A stretch of DNA of 64,000 bases from DASZVB01 sp035545855. Its GTDB lineage: Bacteria; Myxococcota_A; Polyangia; Polyangiales; Polyangiaceae. The notes under the pieces were generated by a model. It did not search any database, had not been told where the DNA came from, and saw nothing but the letters and a program-made list of their open reading frames with translations. Within the stretch, counting starts at the first letter, position 1; the number at the start of each line of letters is the position of its first letter. The position numbers were made by a program, and so were the translations under genes. The stretch lies in contig DASZXK010000069.1 of NCBI GenBank assembly GCA_035545855.1, forward strand, positions 13,192-77,191, in the 5' to 3' direction. Below are positions 15,812 through 24,262 of this stretch, one piece after another.

Positions 15812-17380
15812 TCAGTCGTCCAGCAGCTTCCGGACGAGGCGGAGGAAGGCGTCGGGTTCGTACGGTTTTTCCACGAGAGGCAGGAGCTCGGCGGCGGCGA
15901 GGGAGCGCTCGGTCGAACCGCTCGTGAACAGGATGCGGGCGTCGGGGTTCAGCGCCCGGATCCGCTCCGCGGCCTCCCGACCGTCGAGGTTCGGCATCGC
16001 GACGTCCATCAGCACGAGCGCGATCTCCTGGACGTTCTCCCCGTAGACCCGGACCGCGTCGAGCCCGTCGCGTGCGAGGAGCACGCGGTAGCCGACGCGA
16101 CCGAGGAGCTTCGCGACGAGGTTTCGAACGTCGTCCCGGTCCTCGGCCACGAGGATCGTCTCCGTCCCACCGGTGACCGCGCCTTCGAGCTTGGTTCCGA
16201 CGCTGTCGGCCCGGCGAGAGACGGCCGGGAGGTAGATCTTGAACGTCGTCCCCTTTTCCACCTCGCTGTAGAGATGGATCATCCCACCGTGGAGCTGGAC
16301 GATGCCGTACACCGTCGCGAGGCCGAGCCCGGCGCCGCGCCCCGGCGCCTTGGTGGTGAAGAAGGGCTCGAATGCGTGATCGCGCACCTCCGCCGGCATC
16401 CCGACGCCGTCGTCCGAGACGGTGAGGAGCACGTAGCGCCCGGGCTTCGCCCAGGGGTGGGACTCCTGGTACTTGCCGTTCACGAGCACGTTCTCGGTCT
16501 CGACGATGATTCGACCGCCCCGCGGCATGGCGTCCCGCGAGTTGATGCAGAGGTTCAGGAGCACCTGTTCGAGGAGAGAAGGATCGGCCGTCACGGTCCC
16601 GAGCTGGTGACCCGGGATGAAGTCGAGCTCCACGGCGCGAGGTAGCGCGCGGCGGACGAGCGCGACGAAGCGCTCGACGACGTCGTTCAGATCCACCTGC
16701 TCGAGGCGCGCGATGCGACTCGCGCCGATGGCGCGGAGCCTCCTCGCGAGCTCCGCCGCGCGACGACTCGCCTCCTGGATCCGGAGCAGCTGTTCGCGTC
16801 GCGGATCCTCGGCGTCGAGCCCTTCCGCGGCGAGGTTGCCGTGGGTCGAGAAGACGAGGACGAGCTCGTTCAGCTCCTGAGCGACGCCGTCGGCGAGACG
16901 GCCCACTGCGTCCATCCGCCGCCCGTGGGCGAGGTGCTGCTCGACGCGACGGCGCTGCGTGACGTCCCGACAGGTGACGACGAGCCGGGAGGGCTCGGCA
17001 CCGCTGCCGAGGGGCGCGACGCCGAACTCGACGACTTGAGGCCGCTCCCCCGCGGGATGATCCGCGCGATCCGACTCCAGCCAGACCGGCTGCCCGAGCG
17101 ACTGGGCGCGATCCAGGGCCTCTCGCGGGGCGCCGTCCGTCCGCCCGGAGCTCAGCTCCGAGATGGAGCGTCCGACGCAGTCGCTCTCCGTGAGACCGAA
17201 GAGCCCACGGTTTCCGAACTGGATGCGTCCGCCGCCGTCGACCACCGAGACGTCGAAGGGGAGGGCGCTCAGCACGGACCTCAGCCGCTGCTCTTCCTCG
17301 CGAAGAGCGGCGAGCGAAGACTCGAGCTCCTGAACGCGTTCTTGGAGGTGAGCCACCTCACCATTCACGGACGACCCCAT
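15812..17380 (-). CDS. Hybrid PAS-kinase-receiver protein lacking the phosphoacceptor His
   Basis: A 522-residue soluble protein: coiled coil (8-35), PAS domain (about 35-140), dimerisation helices (145-220), HATPase (about 265-385) and receiver (408-520). The ATPase is intact: LLNLCINSRDAM, DDGVGM, FEPFFTT and GAGLGLATVYGIV. The receiver has Glu413, Asp414, Asp459, Thr486 and Lys505. The usual GVAHDFNN box reads GVAQELNE, with Gln168 (CAG) where the phosphorylated His should be. Autophosphorylation is therefore doubtful; it may act as a phosphatase, a sensor scaffold, or use another donor. It converges on the methyltransferase 2 bases away. Confidence 0.9.
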   Translation of the reverse strand: MGSSVNGEVAHLQERVQELESSLAALREEEQRLRSVLSALPFDVSVVDGGGRIQFGNRGLFGLTESDCVGRSISELSSGRTDGAPREALDRAQSLGQPVWLESDRADHPAGERPQVVEFGVAPLGSGAEPSRLVVTCRDVTQRRRVEQHLAHGRRMDAVGRLADGVAQELNELVLVFSTHGNLAAEGLDAEDPRREQLLRIQEASRRAAELARRLRAIGASRIARLEQVDLNDVVERFVALVRRALPRAVELDFIPGHQLGTVTADPSLLEQVLLNLCINSRDAMPRGGRIIVETENVLVNGKYQESHPWAKPGRYVLLTVSDDGVGMPAEVRDHAFEPFFTTKAPGRGAGLGLATVYGIVQLHGGMIHLYSEVEKGTTFKIYLPAVSRRADSVGTKLEGAVTGGTETILVAEDRDDVRNLVAKLLGRVGYRVLLARDGLDAVRVYGENVQEIALVLMDVAMPNLDGREAAERIRALNPDARILFTSGSTERSLAAAELLPLVEKPYEPDAFLRLVRKLLDD

Positions 17381-17535
17381 GTTCTCGAGTACCCCGCAGT
17401 GACCGGTTTCCTCTGCAATCTAGCCGAGGACTCGCGATCGCCGCGACGAATTTCCGCGCCTCCGGCGCCGTCCAATTCAGGCGACATCGCTCTCGGCCGC
17501 TAGGGGCACTTCAGGGTCCGCCGAGCGGGCTCGGG

Positions 17536-19086
17536 ATGCTAGCGTCGGTGCTCGTGCGAGCGCTCGCCTTCGTTCCGTTGCTCGCCGTCGCGTGCGGCCG
17601 CGACGCCGCGCTCCCGGGAGCGCCCGTTCCCGCCTCGGTCAGGGTCGCGGGCCGTCCCGTGCTCGCGCTCTCCGCCGGTGACGTGACCGGCGACCGCGCC
17701 ATCGTGTGGGCACGCACGGACGGCTACGCCGCGCTCCACGTGGTCGTCGATGGCGGCGGTCGGTCGTTCACGGGCACGAGTTGGGCCGTCGCCGGGCACG
17801 ACTACGCGGCCAAGGTACGGTTCACGGGCCTCTCGCCCGGAGGGACGTTTTCGTACGTCGCCTGGTTCTCGGCGGACGAGCATGCGGGGGACCCGCCGCC
17901 CGACGCGGCGCGCGGCACGTTCCACACGGCTCCGGCCTCCGACCGGCCCGTCCCGGTGACCTTCGGCTGGAGCGGCGACCTCGGCGGTCTGAACGTGTGC
18001 CGCGACGCGAAGGAGGGGTTTCCCATCTTCGAGACGCTCACCGGTCGGGATCTCGATTTCTTCATCGGGCTCGGCGACATGATCTACGGGGATCAACCCT
18101 GCGAGGCGCGGGGTCTGTACGGCCAGAACGAACAGATCCCGATGAGCGTCCGCGAGGCGCCGACCCTCCGCGCGTTCTGGGAGCACTGGAAGTACAACCA
18201 GGGCGACGCGGGCTTCGTGCGCTTCCTCAGGAGCACCAGCTACTACGCCGTCTGGGACGACCACGAGGTCGTGAACGACTTCTCGCCCACGGACGCCTGG
18301 CACCGCTTCCCGCCGTACACGATCGGCGCCGATCTCGTCCCCCTCGGACGCCAGGCTCTGTTCGACATGAACCCGATCGCCGAGGAGACCACGGCGCGCC
18401 AGTACCGCTCGTATCGCTGGGGCAAGCACCTCGAGCTCGTGATCCTCGACACGCGCTCCTACCGCAGCGAGGACTCGAGGCCCGACACGGAAGAGCACCC
18501 GAAGACGATGCTCGGCGCCGAGCAGCGAGCGTGGTTCGAGCGGGTCGTCGCCGGCTCGGATGCGACCTGGAAGGTCGTCGTGTCGAGCGTCCCGATCTCC
18601 ATCCCGACCGGACGCGGCGGCAGCGCGGGACGGGACGGCTGGGCGAACTACGACACCCCCGCGGGCTATGAGCGGGAGCTCCGCGGGATCTTCTCCGCCT
18701 TCCGGGACGCGCACGTGAAAAACCTCCTCTTCATCACGACGGACGTACATTTCGCGACGGCGTTCCGCTACCGGCCGTTCGAAGACGATTTCCTCGTGTA
18801 CGAGGTCACGGCGGGGCCCTTGAACGCCATGCTCCTTCCGACGCACGCAGAGGACGACACGTTCCACCCCGAGCGCCTCTTCTTCTTCGGGCCGCCGAGG
18901 CCGCCGACGACCTTCGACGAAGCCAAGGGATTCATGAACTGGGCGAAGGTGACGCTCTCCGCGACGGGGAGCCTCGGGGTCGGAATCCTGAGCGCGCTCG
19001 GGACGGAAGTGGCGCGGCTGGACGTCGATCCAGGCGCCGCTACTTCAACGTCTTCCGGAGCGGAAGCTCCGGGATCATCCAGGTGA
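17536..19086 (+). CDS. PhoD-like alkaline phosphatase/phosphodiesterase, lipoprotein
   Basis: A 516-residue exported protein: signal peptide with Cys20 (LLAVACG), a fibronectin-like N-domain (about 35-135), then the PhoD metallophosphatase core. Metal-site motifs are SGDLGG, GLGDMIYGD, WDDHEVVNDF and TTDVHFA near the end. The family hydrolyses phosphomonoesters or phosphodiesters with Fe/Ca. The gene is divergent from the hybrid kinase. Its last 47 bases overlap the 3' end of the convergent exporter gene; both frames code through the overlap. Confidence 0.9.
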   Translation: MLASVLVRALAFVPLLAVACGRDAALPGAPVPASVRVAGRPVLALSAGDVTGDRAIVWARTDGYAALHVVVDGGGRSFTGTSWAVAGHDYAAKVRFTGLSPGGTFSYVAWFSADEHAGDPPPDAARGTFHTAPASDRPVPVTFGWSGDLGGLNVCRDAKEGFPIFETLTGRDLDFFIGLGDMIYGDQPCEARGLYGQNEQIPMSVREAPTLRAFWEHWKYNQGDAGFVRFLRSTSYYAVWDDHEVVNDFSPTDAWHRFPPYTIGADLVPLGRQALFDMNPIAEETTARQYRSYRWGKHLELVILDTRSYRSEDSRPDTEEHPKTMLGAEQRAWFERVVAGSDATWKVVVSSVPISIPTGRGGSAGRDGWANYDTPAGYERELRGIFSAFRDAHVKNLLFITTDVHFATAFRYRPFEDDFLVYEVTAGPLNAMLLPTHAEDDTFHPERLFFFGPPRPPTTFDEAKGFMNWAKVTLSATGSLGVGILSALGTEVARLDVDPGAATSTSSGAEAPGSSR

Positions 19087-20809
19087 CGAGCCACGCGGCG
19101 AGCACCATCACGGCGACGCACGTGTAGACGCGCGTGACGGCGATGGTGAACGCGTGACGCACGCCGGCGCCGAGGCGCTCCGTGACGTCGGCGCGGATGC
19201 GCTCGAAGACGCCGCCGAGATGCGACACGGCCTGGCCGCCGTTCGCCTCCGTGCGGAAGATCTCGAGCGCGCTGTCCCGCGACTCGGCGGACGCGCCTTG
19301 AAGAGTTCGCTCGAACGCGGGCTCGTCGTTCCGGTGGAGCGCGACCACGGCCGTGGCGAGGCGGCGGCCCATCTCGGCGCGCACGGAGCCCTCCGCGGAT
19401 TTCAGCATCTGCTCCACGTTCGGTCGACCTCGGGTGCCGGATCCGATCGCGACCTTCACACCGGGGAGGCTGCCGAGCTCCGCCTGGAAGGAGGAGAGGA
19501 GCGACGCGCCGAGGACCGCCCCGAGCGCCGCCGCCCCCACGAGCCCGCCGATCTGGCGGCAGAACTGGCTCGCGCTGGTCGCCTGTCCGATCTTCTGGTG
19601 CTCCACCGAGTTCTGGACCGCGAGCGGGTAGAGCGGCATCGTGGGACCGATGCCGACGCCGCAGAGCACCATGTACACGGTGACCTGCCAGTAGGAGACG
19701 TGCTCGTCCATCCGCGAGAGCAGGATGGATCCGACGAAGAGGAGCGCCCCGCCCACGAGCATGATCGGCTTGTAGCGACCGAAGCGCGACGCGAGCCGCC
19801 CCCCGGCGACCGAGCCGACGACCATGCCCATGGAGAGCGGGATGAGGCTCGCGCCCGCCTGGGTCGCGGAGACTCCGACGACGTTCACCAGGAACAGTGG
19901 AAGGAACAGGATCGCCCCGAACATCGTGCCGCCGTAGAGGAACAGCGCGCCGCTCGCGACCGAGAACACCTTGTTCCTGAACAGCTTGAAATCCAGGATG
20001 CTGCTCTCGATGACCAGCGACCGCCGCGCGAGCAGCGTCATGCAGAGAACGGTGGTCGCGAGGAGCGCCGCGCGCGTGCCGTTTCCCATCGCCGCCGGCG
20101 GGACCTGGAGTGCGAGCACGAGAGGCCCGACCGCGAGCACGAGGAGCGCCGCGGAGAGCCGGTCCAGACGGTGCGGCGTAGCTCCCGAATGGAGCGGCGG
20201 CATCCGGGTCGCGACGTTCCAGAGGGCCACCGCGCCGAGCGGGACGTTCACGTAGAACACCCAGCGCCAGCCCGAGACGCCCCGCACGAAGGAGCTCCCG
20301 TGGTCGGCGAGGAAGCCCCCGACGAGCGGCCCGAGGACGCTCGCGATCCCGAACGTCGCGCCGATCATCCCCTGGTACTTCCCGCGCTCCGCAGGCGGGA
20401 ACAGGTCGGCGATGACGATGAAGGCCATCGAGAAGAGGCCCGCCGCGCCGAGTCCCTGGAGGCCGCGGAAGAAGATGAGCTGACTCATCCCGTCACCGAG
20501 GAGCGGAAGCGGGCCGAACTGACCCGCCATGCCGCAGAGCGCCGACCCGAAGAGGAACGTGCCGATCGCGCCGAGGACGATCGTCCGCTTCGAGTGCATG
20601 TCCGCGAGCTTCCCGTAGATCGGCACCATGACGGTGGACGACAGGAGGTACGCCGTCGCGGTCCACGTGTATCTGGTGAGGCCGTGGAGCTCGTCGGCGA
20701 TCTTCGGCATCGCCGTCGCGACGATGGTCTGGTCGAGGGCGCCCAGGAAGAGCGCGAGCATCACCCCGAGCAGCGTGCGGGTCGGGTTCTCGCGGTGGTC
20801 CGGTTCCAT
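19040..20809 (-). CDS. DHA2-family MFS multidrug exporter
   Basis: A 589-residue transporter starting at ATG 20809 (MEPDHREN); the frame is open further but crosses the LysR gene. Hallmarks are LGALDQTIVATAMPKI in helix 1, the motif A-like GKLADMHSKRT loop and motif C-like GATFGIASVLGPLVGG, with 14 predicted helices. A soluble insert (about 480-560, between the last two helices) has an Ala/Glu-rich helical character typical of this branch. Proton-driven drug or metabolite export is expected. It lies 74 bases downstream of the LysR gene in the same direction and could be its target. Confidence 0.93.
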   Translation of the reverse strand: MEPDHRENPTRTLLGVMLALFLGALDQTIVATAMPKIADELHGLTRYTWTATAYLLSSTVMVPIYGKLADMHSKRTIVLGAIGTFLFGSALCGMAGQFGPLPLLGDGMSQLIFFRGLQGLGAAGLFSMAFIVIADLFPPAERGKYQGMIGATFGIASVLGPLVGGFLADHGSSFVRGVSGWRWVFYVNVPLGAVALWNVATRMPPLHSGATPHRLDRLSAALLVLAVGPLVLALQVPPAAMGNGTRAALLATTVLCMTLLARRSLVIESSILDFKLFRNKVFSVASGALFLYGGTMFGAILFLPLFLVNVVGVSATQAGASLIPLSMGMVVGSVAGGRLASRFGRYKPIMLVGGALLFVGSILLSRMDEHVSYWQVTVYMVLCGVGIGPTMPLYPLAVQNSVEHQKIGQATSASQFCRQIGGLVGAAALGAVLGASLLSSFQAELGSLPGVKVAIGSGTRGRPNVEQMLKSAEGSVRAEMGRRLATAVVALHRNDEPAFERTLQGASAESRDSALEIFRTEANGGQAVSHLGGVFERIRADVTERLGAGVRHAFTIAVTRVYTCVAVMVLAAWLVTWMIPELPLRKTLK

Positions 20810-20875
20810 CGGCGGCGCGGACTTTGTCCGAGAACGGGCCGAGGCGAAAGGGGCCTGTCGGCGAGCGGCGTCGTC

Positions 20876-20980
20876 GGGTTTCGCTACGGGCGGACCTTGT
20901 CCCCCGTGGCTTGCTTCGCAGCCGCTCCCCCTCCCGCCCTTCGGGCGCGCTCGCCTGGCTCGCGAGGCCGCGAAGCGGTG
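20876..20980. repeat. Dispersed intergenic repeat, copy D, inside a coding end
   Basis: A diverged copy of the 2770 and 7379 repeats: a CGGGTTTCGCT head, GGACCTTGTCCCCCGTGGC, GCTCCCCCTCCCGCCC and GCGCGCTCGCC-x-GGCTCGCGAGGC. Most of it lies within the last codons of the LysR gene. Confidence 0.55.
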
Positions 20981-21921
20981 GTCTTCGACGGGGCGCGGTC
21001 GTTTCGACGATCGGCGCAGCGGCGCCTCCAGGACGCCATCTCCGTCTGGAGCGCCTCGACCAGGAAATCGCGGAGGAGCGCGACCCGCGACGGGACGAAC
21101 GACGACGTCGGCAGCACGACGGCGAGGCTTCCGCCGACGAACGCGTAGTCGGGGAGCACCCGCTCGAGGGCGCCTTCGTCCACGTAGCGCGCGGCGACGG
21201 CGATGGGGAGCAGCACGAGGCCGAGCCCCGATGCGGCGACGCTCGCCACGAACGACATGTCGTCGGCGCTGACGCTTCCGTGCACCTCCGTCGTCTCTTC
21301 CCCCGACGGCCCGAGGAGCGTCCACGCGAGGCGCCCGGCCCTCGCCTTGAAGAGCACGCACTCGTGCTCGGAGAGCTCGACGAACTTCTTCGGACGACCG
21401 CGGCGCTCGAGGTACGACGGCGCCGCGAAGACTCCGATGTCGGCGTTGCCGATGCGCCGAACGACGAGGGACGAATCGGTGAGCTTCCCGCCGCGGACGG
21501 CGAGGTCGAACCCCTCGGCCACGAGATCGACGGCGCGCGACGTCAGCGTCACCTCGACGTGGATCTTCGGGTACCTGGTGACGAAGGCCGCGAGCGCGCG
21601 CCCGATGCCGAGCGCGTCCGCGTCCGCGGGCGCGGTCATCCGCACGATGCCCCTCGGTTCGCTCCCGAGCTCCGACACCGCCGACGCGGCTTCCTCCACG
21701 CCGCTCACGGCGCCGCGCACGCGTTCGAAGAACGCCTGCCCCGCGTCGGTGAGCGCGAGCTTCCGCGTCGTTCGCTGGAGCAGGCGCACGCCGAGATCTT
21801 CCTCGAGCCGTGCGACGCTGCGGCTGACGGACGACTTTTCCTTGCCGAGGACGCGCGCGGCTTCGGTGAAGCTGCCCGCCTCCACGACGCGCACGAAGAG
21901 AGGAACGTCGTTGAAATCCAT
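20884..21921 (-). CDS. LysR-family transcriptional regulator with a repeat-derived tail
   Basis: A 345-residue LysR protein: helix-turn-helix (about 2-60, FVRVVEAGSFTEAARVLGKEKSSVSRSVARLE), linker helix and a two-lobed effector domain (about 90-300). Typical members have about 300 residues. Here the domain ends near EMASWRRRC, and the last 34 residues, Arg/Ala/Gly-rich, are encoded by the dispersed repeat. The start is 96 bases from the divergent DoxX-like gene, the usual arrangement of a LysR protein and its target; the exporter gene follows it. Confidence 0.92.
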   Translation of the reverse strand: MDFNDVPLFVRVVEAGSFTEAARVLGKEKSSVSRSVARLEEDLGVRLLQRTTRKLALTDAGQAFFERVRGAVSGVEEAASAVSELGSEPRGIVRMTAPADADALGIGRALAAFVTRYPKIHVEVTLTSRAVDLVAEGFDLAVRGGKLTDSSLVVRRIGNADIGVFAAPSYLERRGRPKKFVELSEHECVLFKARAGRLAWTLLGPSGEETTEVHGSVSADDMSFVASVAASGLGLVLLPIAVAARYVDEGALERVLPDYAFVGGSLAVVLPTSSFVPSRVALLRDFLVEALQTEMASWRRRCADRRNDRAPSKTTASRPREPGERARRAGGGAAAKQATGDKVRP

Positions 21922-22017
21922 TGTTGTGATTCTAGCACCAAAGTTATGGGCGCCGGCCGGCTAGTAGCTCGGGAAGCAACGAACCATGCTGGGGTCATCG
22001 ATTCCGGAGAAACACCC

Positions 22018-22461
22018 ATGACCTCACGCAATCTGTCCCACGTCGCTCGCTACCTGCTCGGCGCCGGTTTCACGGTCTTCGGCCTGAACGGCTTCCTCCA
22101 TTTCATCCCGATGCCGCCGCCTCCGCCGTCGGCGGGCGCGTTCCTCGGCGCGCTCGTCGCGACGGGCTACCTGTTTCCCCTGATCAAGGGGACCGAGATC
22201 GTCGCGGGACTGCTCCTGCTCTCGAACCGGTGGGTGCCGCTCGCGCTGACGCTGCTCGCGCCCGTGCTCGTGAACATCGTCGCGTTCCACGCGTTCCTCG
22301 CGCCGGCGGGTCTCGCGCTGCCGCTCGTGCTCCTCGCCGCGGAGCTCTACGCCGCGTGGTCCTATCGAGAGGCGTTCGCGCCGATGCTCGCGGCGCGGGT
22401 CGCTCCGGCGGAAAGCTCGAATCCGCGGAGCATCCGGCAGGCGGCGCACGCGCACGGCTGA
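22018..22461 (+). CDS. DoxX-like integral membrane protein
   Basis: A 147-residue protein with four predicted helices: YLLGAGFTVFGLNGF, FLGALVATGYLFPL, IKGTEIVAGLLLLS and a long ALTLLAPVLVNIVAFHAFL to VLLAAELYAAW. This is the DoxX/DUF417-like fold. Such proteins are often stress- or redox-induced; the precise role is unknown. ATG 22018 follows a GGAGA site 8 bases upstream. It is probably controlled by the divergent LysR regulator. Confidence 0.85.
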   Translation: MTSRNLSHVARYLLGAGFTVFGLNGFLHFIPMPPPPPSAGAFLGALVATGYLFPLIKGTEIVAGLLLLSNRWVPLALTLLAPVLVNIVAFHAFLAPAGLALPLVLLAAELYAAWSYREAFAPMLAARVAPAESSNPRSIRQAAHAHG

Positions 22462-22480
22462 CCCGTCGCGCGACCCGGAC

Positions 22481-22516
22481 GAGGGCTCGACGGCTTCCGT
22501 CGGGCCCTCCGTCGTT
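22481..22516 (+). terminator. Terminator of the DoxX-like gene
   Basis: GAGGGCTCGACGG (22481-22493) pairs with 22497-22509 with one mismatch, followed by CGTCGTTTCG. It lies 20 bases after the stop. The same stem sequence recurs in the next hairpin. Confidence 0.55.
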
Positions 22517-22535
22517 TCGAACGCCCGCACGCCGC

Positions 22536-22574
22536 ACAAAGAACGAGGGCTCGACGGGTTTCGTCGAGCCCTCG
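22536..22574 (-). terminator. Terminator of the GbsR-like regulator gene
   Basis: Perfect 13-bp arms (22544-22556 and 22562-22574) with a 5-base loop. On the minus strand the stem is followed by TTCTTTGT. It lies 25 bases after the stop of the minus-strand regulator gene, back to back with the DoxX-side terminator. Confidence 0.65.
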
Positions 22575-22598
22575 GGCATGTCGGGAACGCTCGCCGCC

Positions 22599-23177
22599 TC
22601 AGATGCGGGGCGTCATCTTCGCGAAGGTCTTCAGCGCGAGCGCCATCGGCTTCGAGCCCATGCGAGCGAACACCTCGATGAGGCGAGAGAGGTCCTCCAC
22701 GAACTTGGTGAAGAGCTCCACCTGCCTGCGCGTCGCGGTGTCGTGATGCGGAAGCTGGCGCGCGAGCGCCGCGGTGTCTCGCACGAGCTGCAGCAGGGGC
22801 ATGAACTCGCGGCGGTGCCGCTGGCGCATGATCTCCAGGAAGAAGTCCCAGGGATCGCGGGCGGTGTGGTACCGGTCTTCCCCGGCCGTCCGCTCCGCCC
22901 GCACGACGCCGAAGTCCATCAGCGCGGAAAGGTGAGCGCGCACGGTGTCCACGTCGACCTCGAGCGCGGTCGCGATCGAACGCGCGTCCCGGCCCTCCTC
23001 CGTCAGGAAGAGCTCCGCATGGACGCGCCCGAGCTCGCGCGGCATCCCGAACGTGGCCGCGAGCCGGCCCCAGTTGTTCACGAACTTGCGCCGGACCTCG
23101 GAGGACTGGGCCGCCGGGCGCGCGAACACGCCGGAATCGGAGTCCTGCTCTAGGGAACGGAGGTCGAGCGCGTTCAT
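22599..23177 (-). CDS. GbsR/MarR-type transcriptional regulator
   Basis: A 192-residue winged-helix protein. ATG 23177 (MNALDL) is chosen because GGAG lies 5 bases upstream; in-frame codons further up look untranslated. FVNNWGRLAATFGMPRELGRVHAELFL leads into a helix-turn-helix (RSIATALEVDVDTVRAHLSALMDFGVV), then helical dimerisation segments. This is the layout of GbsR, a repressor of glycine-betaine synthesis genes. Its targets here are unknown. It is flanked by its own terminator. Confidence 0.87.
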   Translation of the reverse strand: MNALDLRSLEQDSDSGVFARPAAQSSEVRRKFVNNWGRLAATFGMPRELGRVHAELFLTEEGRDARSIATALEVDVDTVRAHLSALMDFGVVRAERTAGEDRYHTARDPWDFFLEIMRQRHRREFMPLLQLVRDTAALARQLPHHDTATRRQVELFTKFVEDLSRLIEVFARMGSKPMALALKTFAKMTPRI

Positions 23178-23464
23178 GGACTCCGGTTCTGCAAGCAACG
23201 GGCCGACGCGAAGCGGCATGGCGCACGGTCGGTAACCAACCGAAAAGGCGTCTGAATCACACCGGCCAGTGAGGCTAGAACGAGCGGTTGTCCGCTGCGT
23301 CATGGACGTACAGTGCGCAGGGTCCGTACACCTGGCCTCTTCGGTCCCACGGGCCAGCCAAGTGTGCGAGACCCGGCCGTTCTTCGAGACCCGCCAGGTC
23401 CGCCGGCCAATGTGGAGGTGCCCAGATTGGATGCGCGAGCGGCGGGGGGCTAACCTGAGCGTTC

Positions 23465-23911
23465 GTGACGCTGTTCAGGGAACGCGGGACCGACTTCGAG
23501 GAACACCGGACGAAGCGGGGAACCGCGCGGATGTGGACGCTCTCACCCGCCGTTTACGTGACCCAGGTCGAGGGGCACATGGACGAATCCCACGCCGCCC
23601 TCTTCGAGCGGTACGGCGCGGCGAAGATCGCGGATAGTCCCGGGGGGTTGTGCGTCTTCCACGACTGGATCGAGATGACCGGTTACGACTCGCCCTGCCG
23701 GAAGCGCATGACGGAGTGGTCCGTCGCGCGGCTCGGGGCGTACCGGGAGGTGCACATCGCCGTCCGCTCGAAGCTCGTGGCCATGGGGATCCAGGTCGCG
23801 AACATCGCGCTCCGGGGTCTCATGCGGGCGCACCGGGACCGGGTCGGGCTCGAGGTGGAGCTCCGGCGGGTCATCCGAAACGAGAGCCGCCGCGACACGA
23901 CCCGGCCGTGA
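23465..23911 (+). CDS. STAS/SpoIIAA-like protein of unknown function
   Basis: A 148-residue protein, GTG start at 23465. The core (about 24-125) alternates strands and amphipathic helices: YVTQVEGHMDESHAALF, GLCVFHDWIEMTGYDS, then a long helix and VHIAVRSKLVAMGIQVANI. This resembles the SpoIIAA/STAS-like proteins common in Myxococcota, which lack the phosphorylated Ser of true anti-sigma antagonists. No signal peptide. It lies just upstream of the feo promoter but is unlikely to share it. Confidence 0.7.
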   Translation: MTLFRERGTDFEEHRTKRGTARMWTLSPAVYVTQVEGHMDESHAALFERYGAAKIADSPGGLCVFHDWIEMTGYDSPCRKRMTEWSVARLGAYREVHIAVRSKLVAMGIQVANIALRGLMRAHRDRVGLEVELRRVIRNESRRDTTRP

Positions 23912-23925
23912 GTCCGTTGTTGAAT

Positions 23926-23942
23926 TTGAAAACCGTTTTCAA
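23926..23942. promoter_or_regulatory. Fur-box-like operator before feoAB
   Basis: TTGAAAAC-C-GTTTTCAA is a perfect 8-1-8 inverted repeat ending 26 bases before the feoA ATG. It fits the 7-1-7 Fur recognition pattern (TGAAAAT-N-ATTTTCA) except at the central pair. Iron-dependent repression by Fur is inferred from sequence and position. Confidence 0.75.
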
Positions 23943-23968
23943 TTGAGCTAGCGTTCCGGGGTCGGCAG

Positions 23969-24262
23969 ATGCAGCTCGGAGAAGTCGCAATCGGCGTCAC
24001 GGTCACCGTCACGGGCGTCGGTGGGGAGCGCGCGTTCCGGCGCCGCGTGATGGAGCTCGGCGTCCTTCCGGGGACGCGGGTCACCGTCGTCCGTGTCGCG
24101 CCGCTCGGCGATCCCATCGAGCTCTCCGTCCGCGGCTGCGAGCTCTCGATCCGCAAGGGCGAGGCCCGCTGCATCGAGGTCGAGCCGCCGCTCGTGTCCG
24201 GGCGTGAAACCGCGACGGCGGCGCGGATGGAGCTTCCCCGCGGGCTCCCCGCCGCGCCGTGA
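23969..24262 (+). CDS. feoA: Ferrous iron transport protein A
   Basis: A 97-residue cytosolic SH3-like protein that assists the FeoB channel. The fold is clear: GEVAIGVTVTVTGVGG, RVMELGVLPGTRVTVVRVAPLGDPIELSV and the closing LSIRKGEARCIEV. The last 20 residues are an Ala/Pro-rich extension. It is first in the feoAB operon behind a Fur-type site, and its TGA overlaps the GTG of feoB. Confidence 0.95.
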   Translation: MQLGEVAIGVTVTVTGVGGERAFRRRVMELGVLPGTRVTVVRVAPLGDPIELSVRGCELSIRKGEARCIEVEPPLVSGRETATAARMELPRGLPAAP

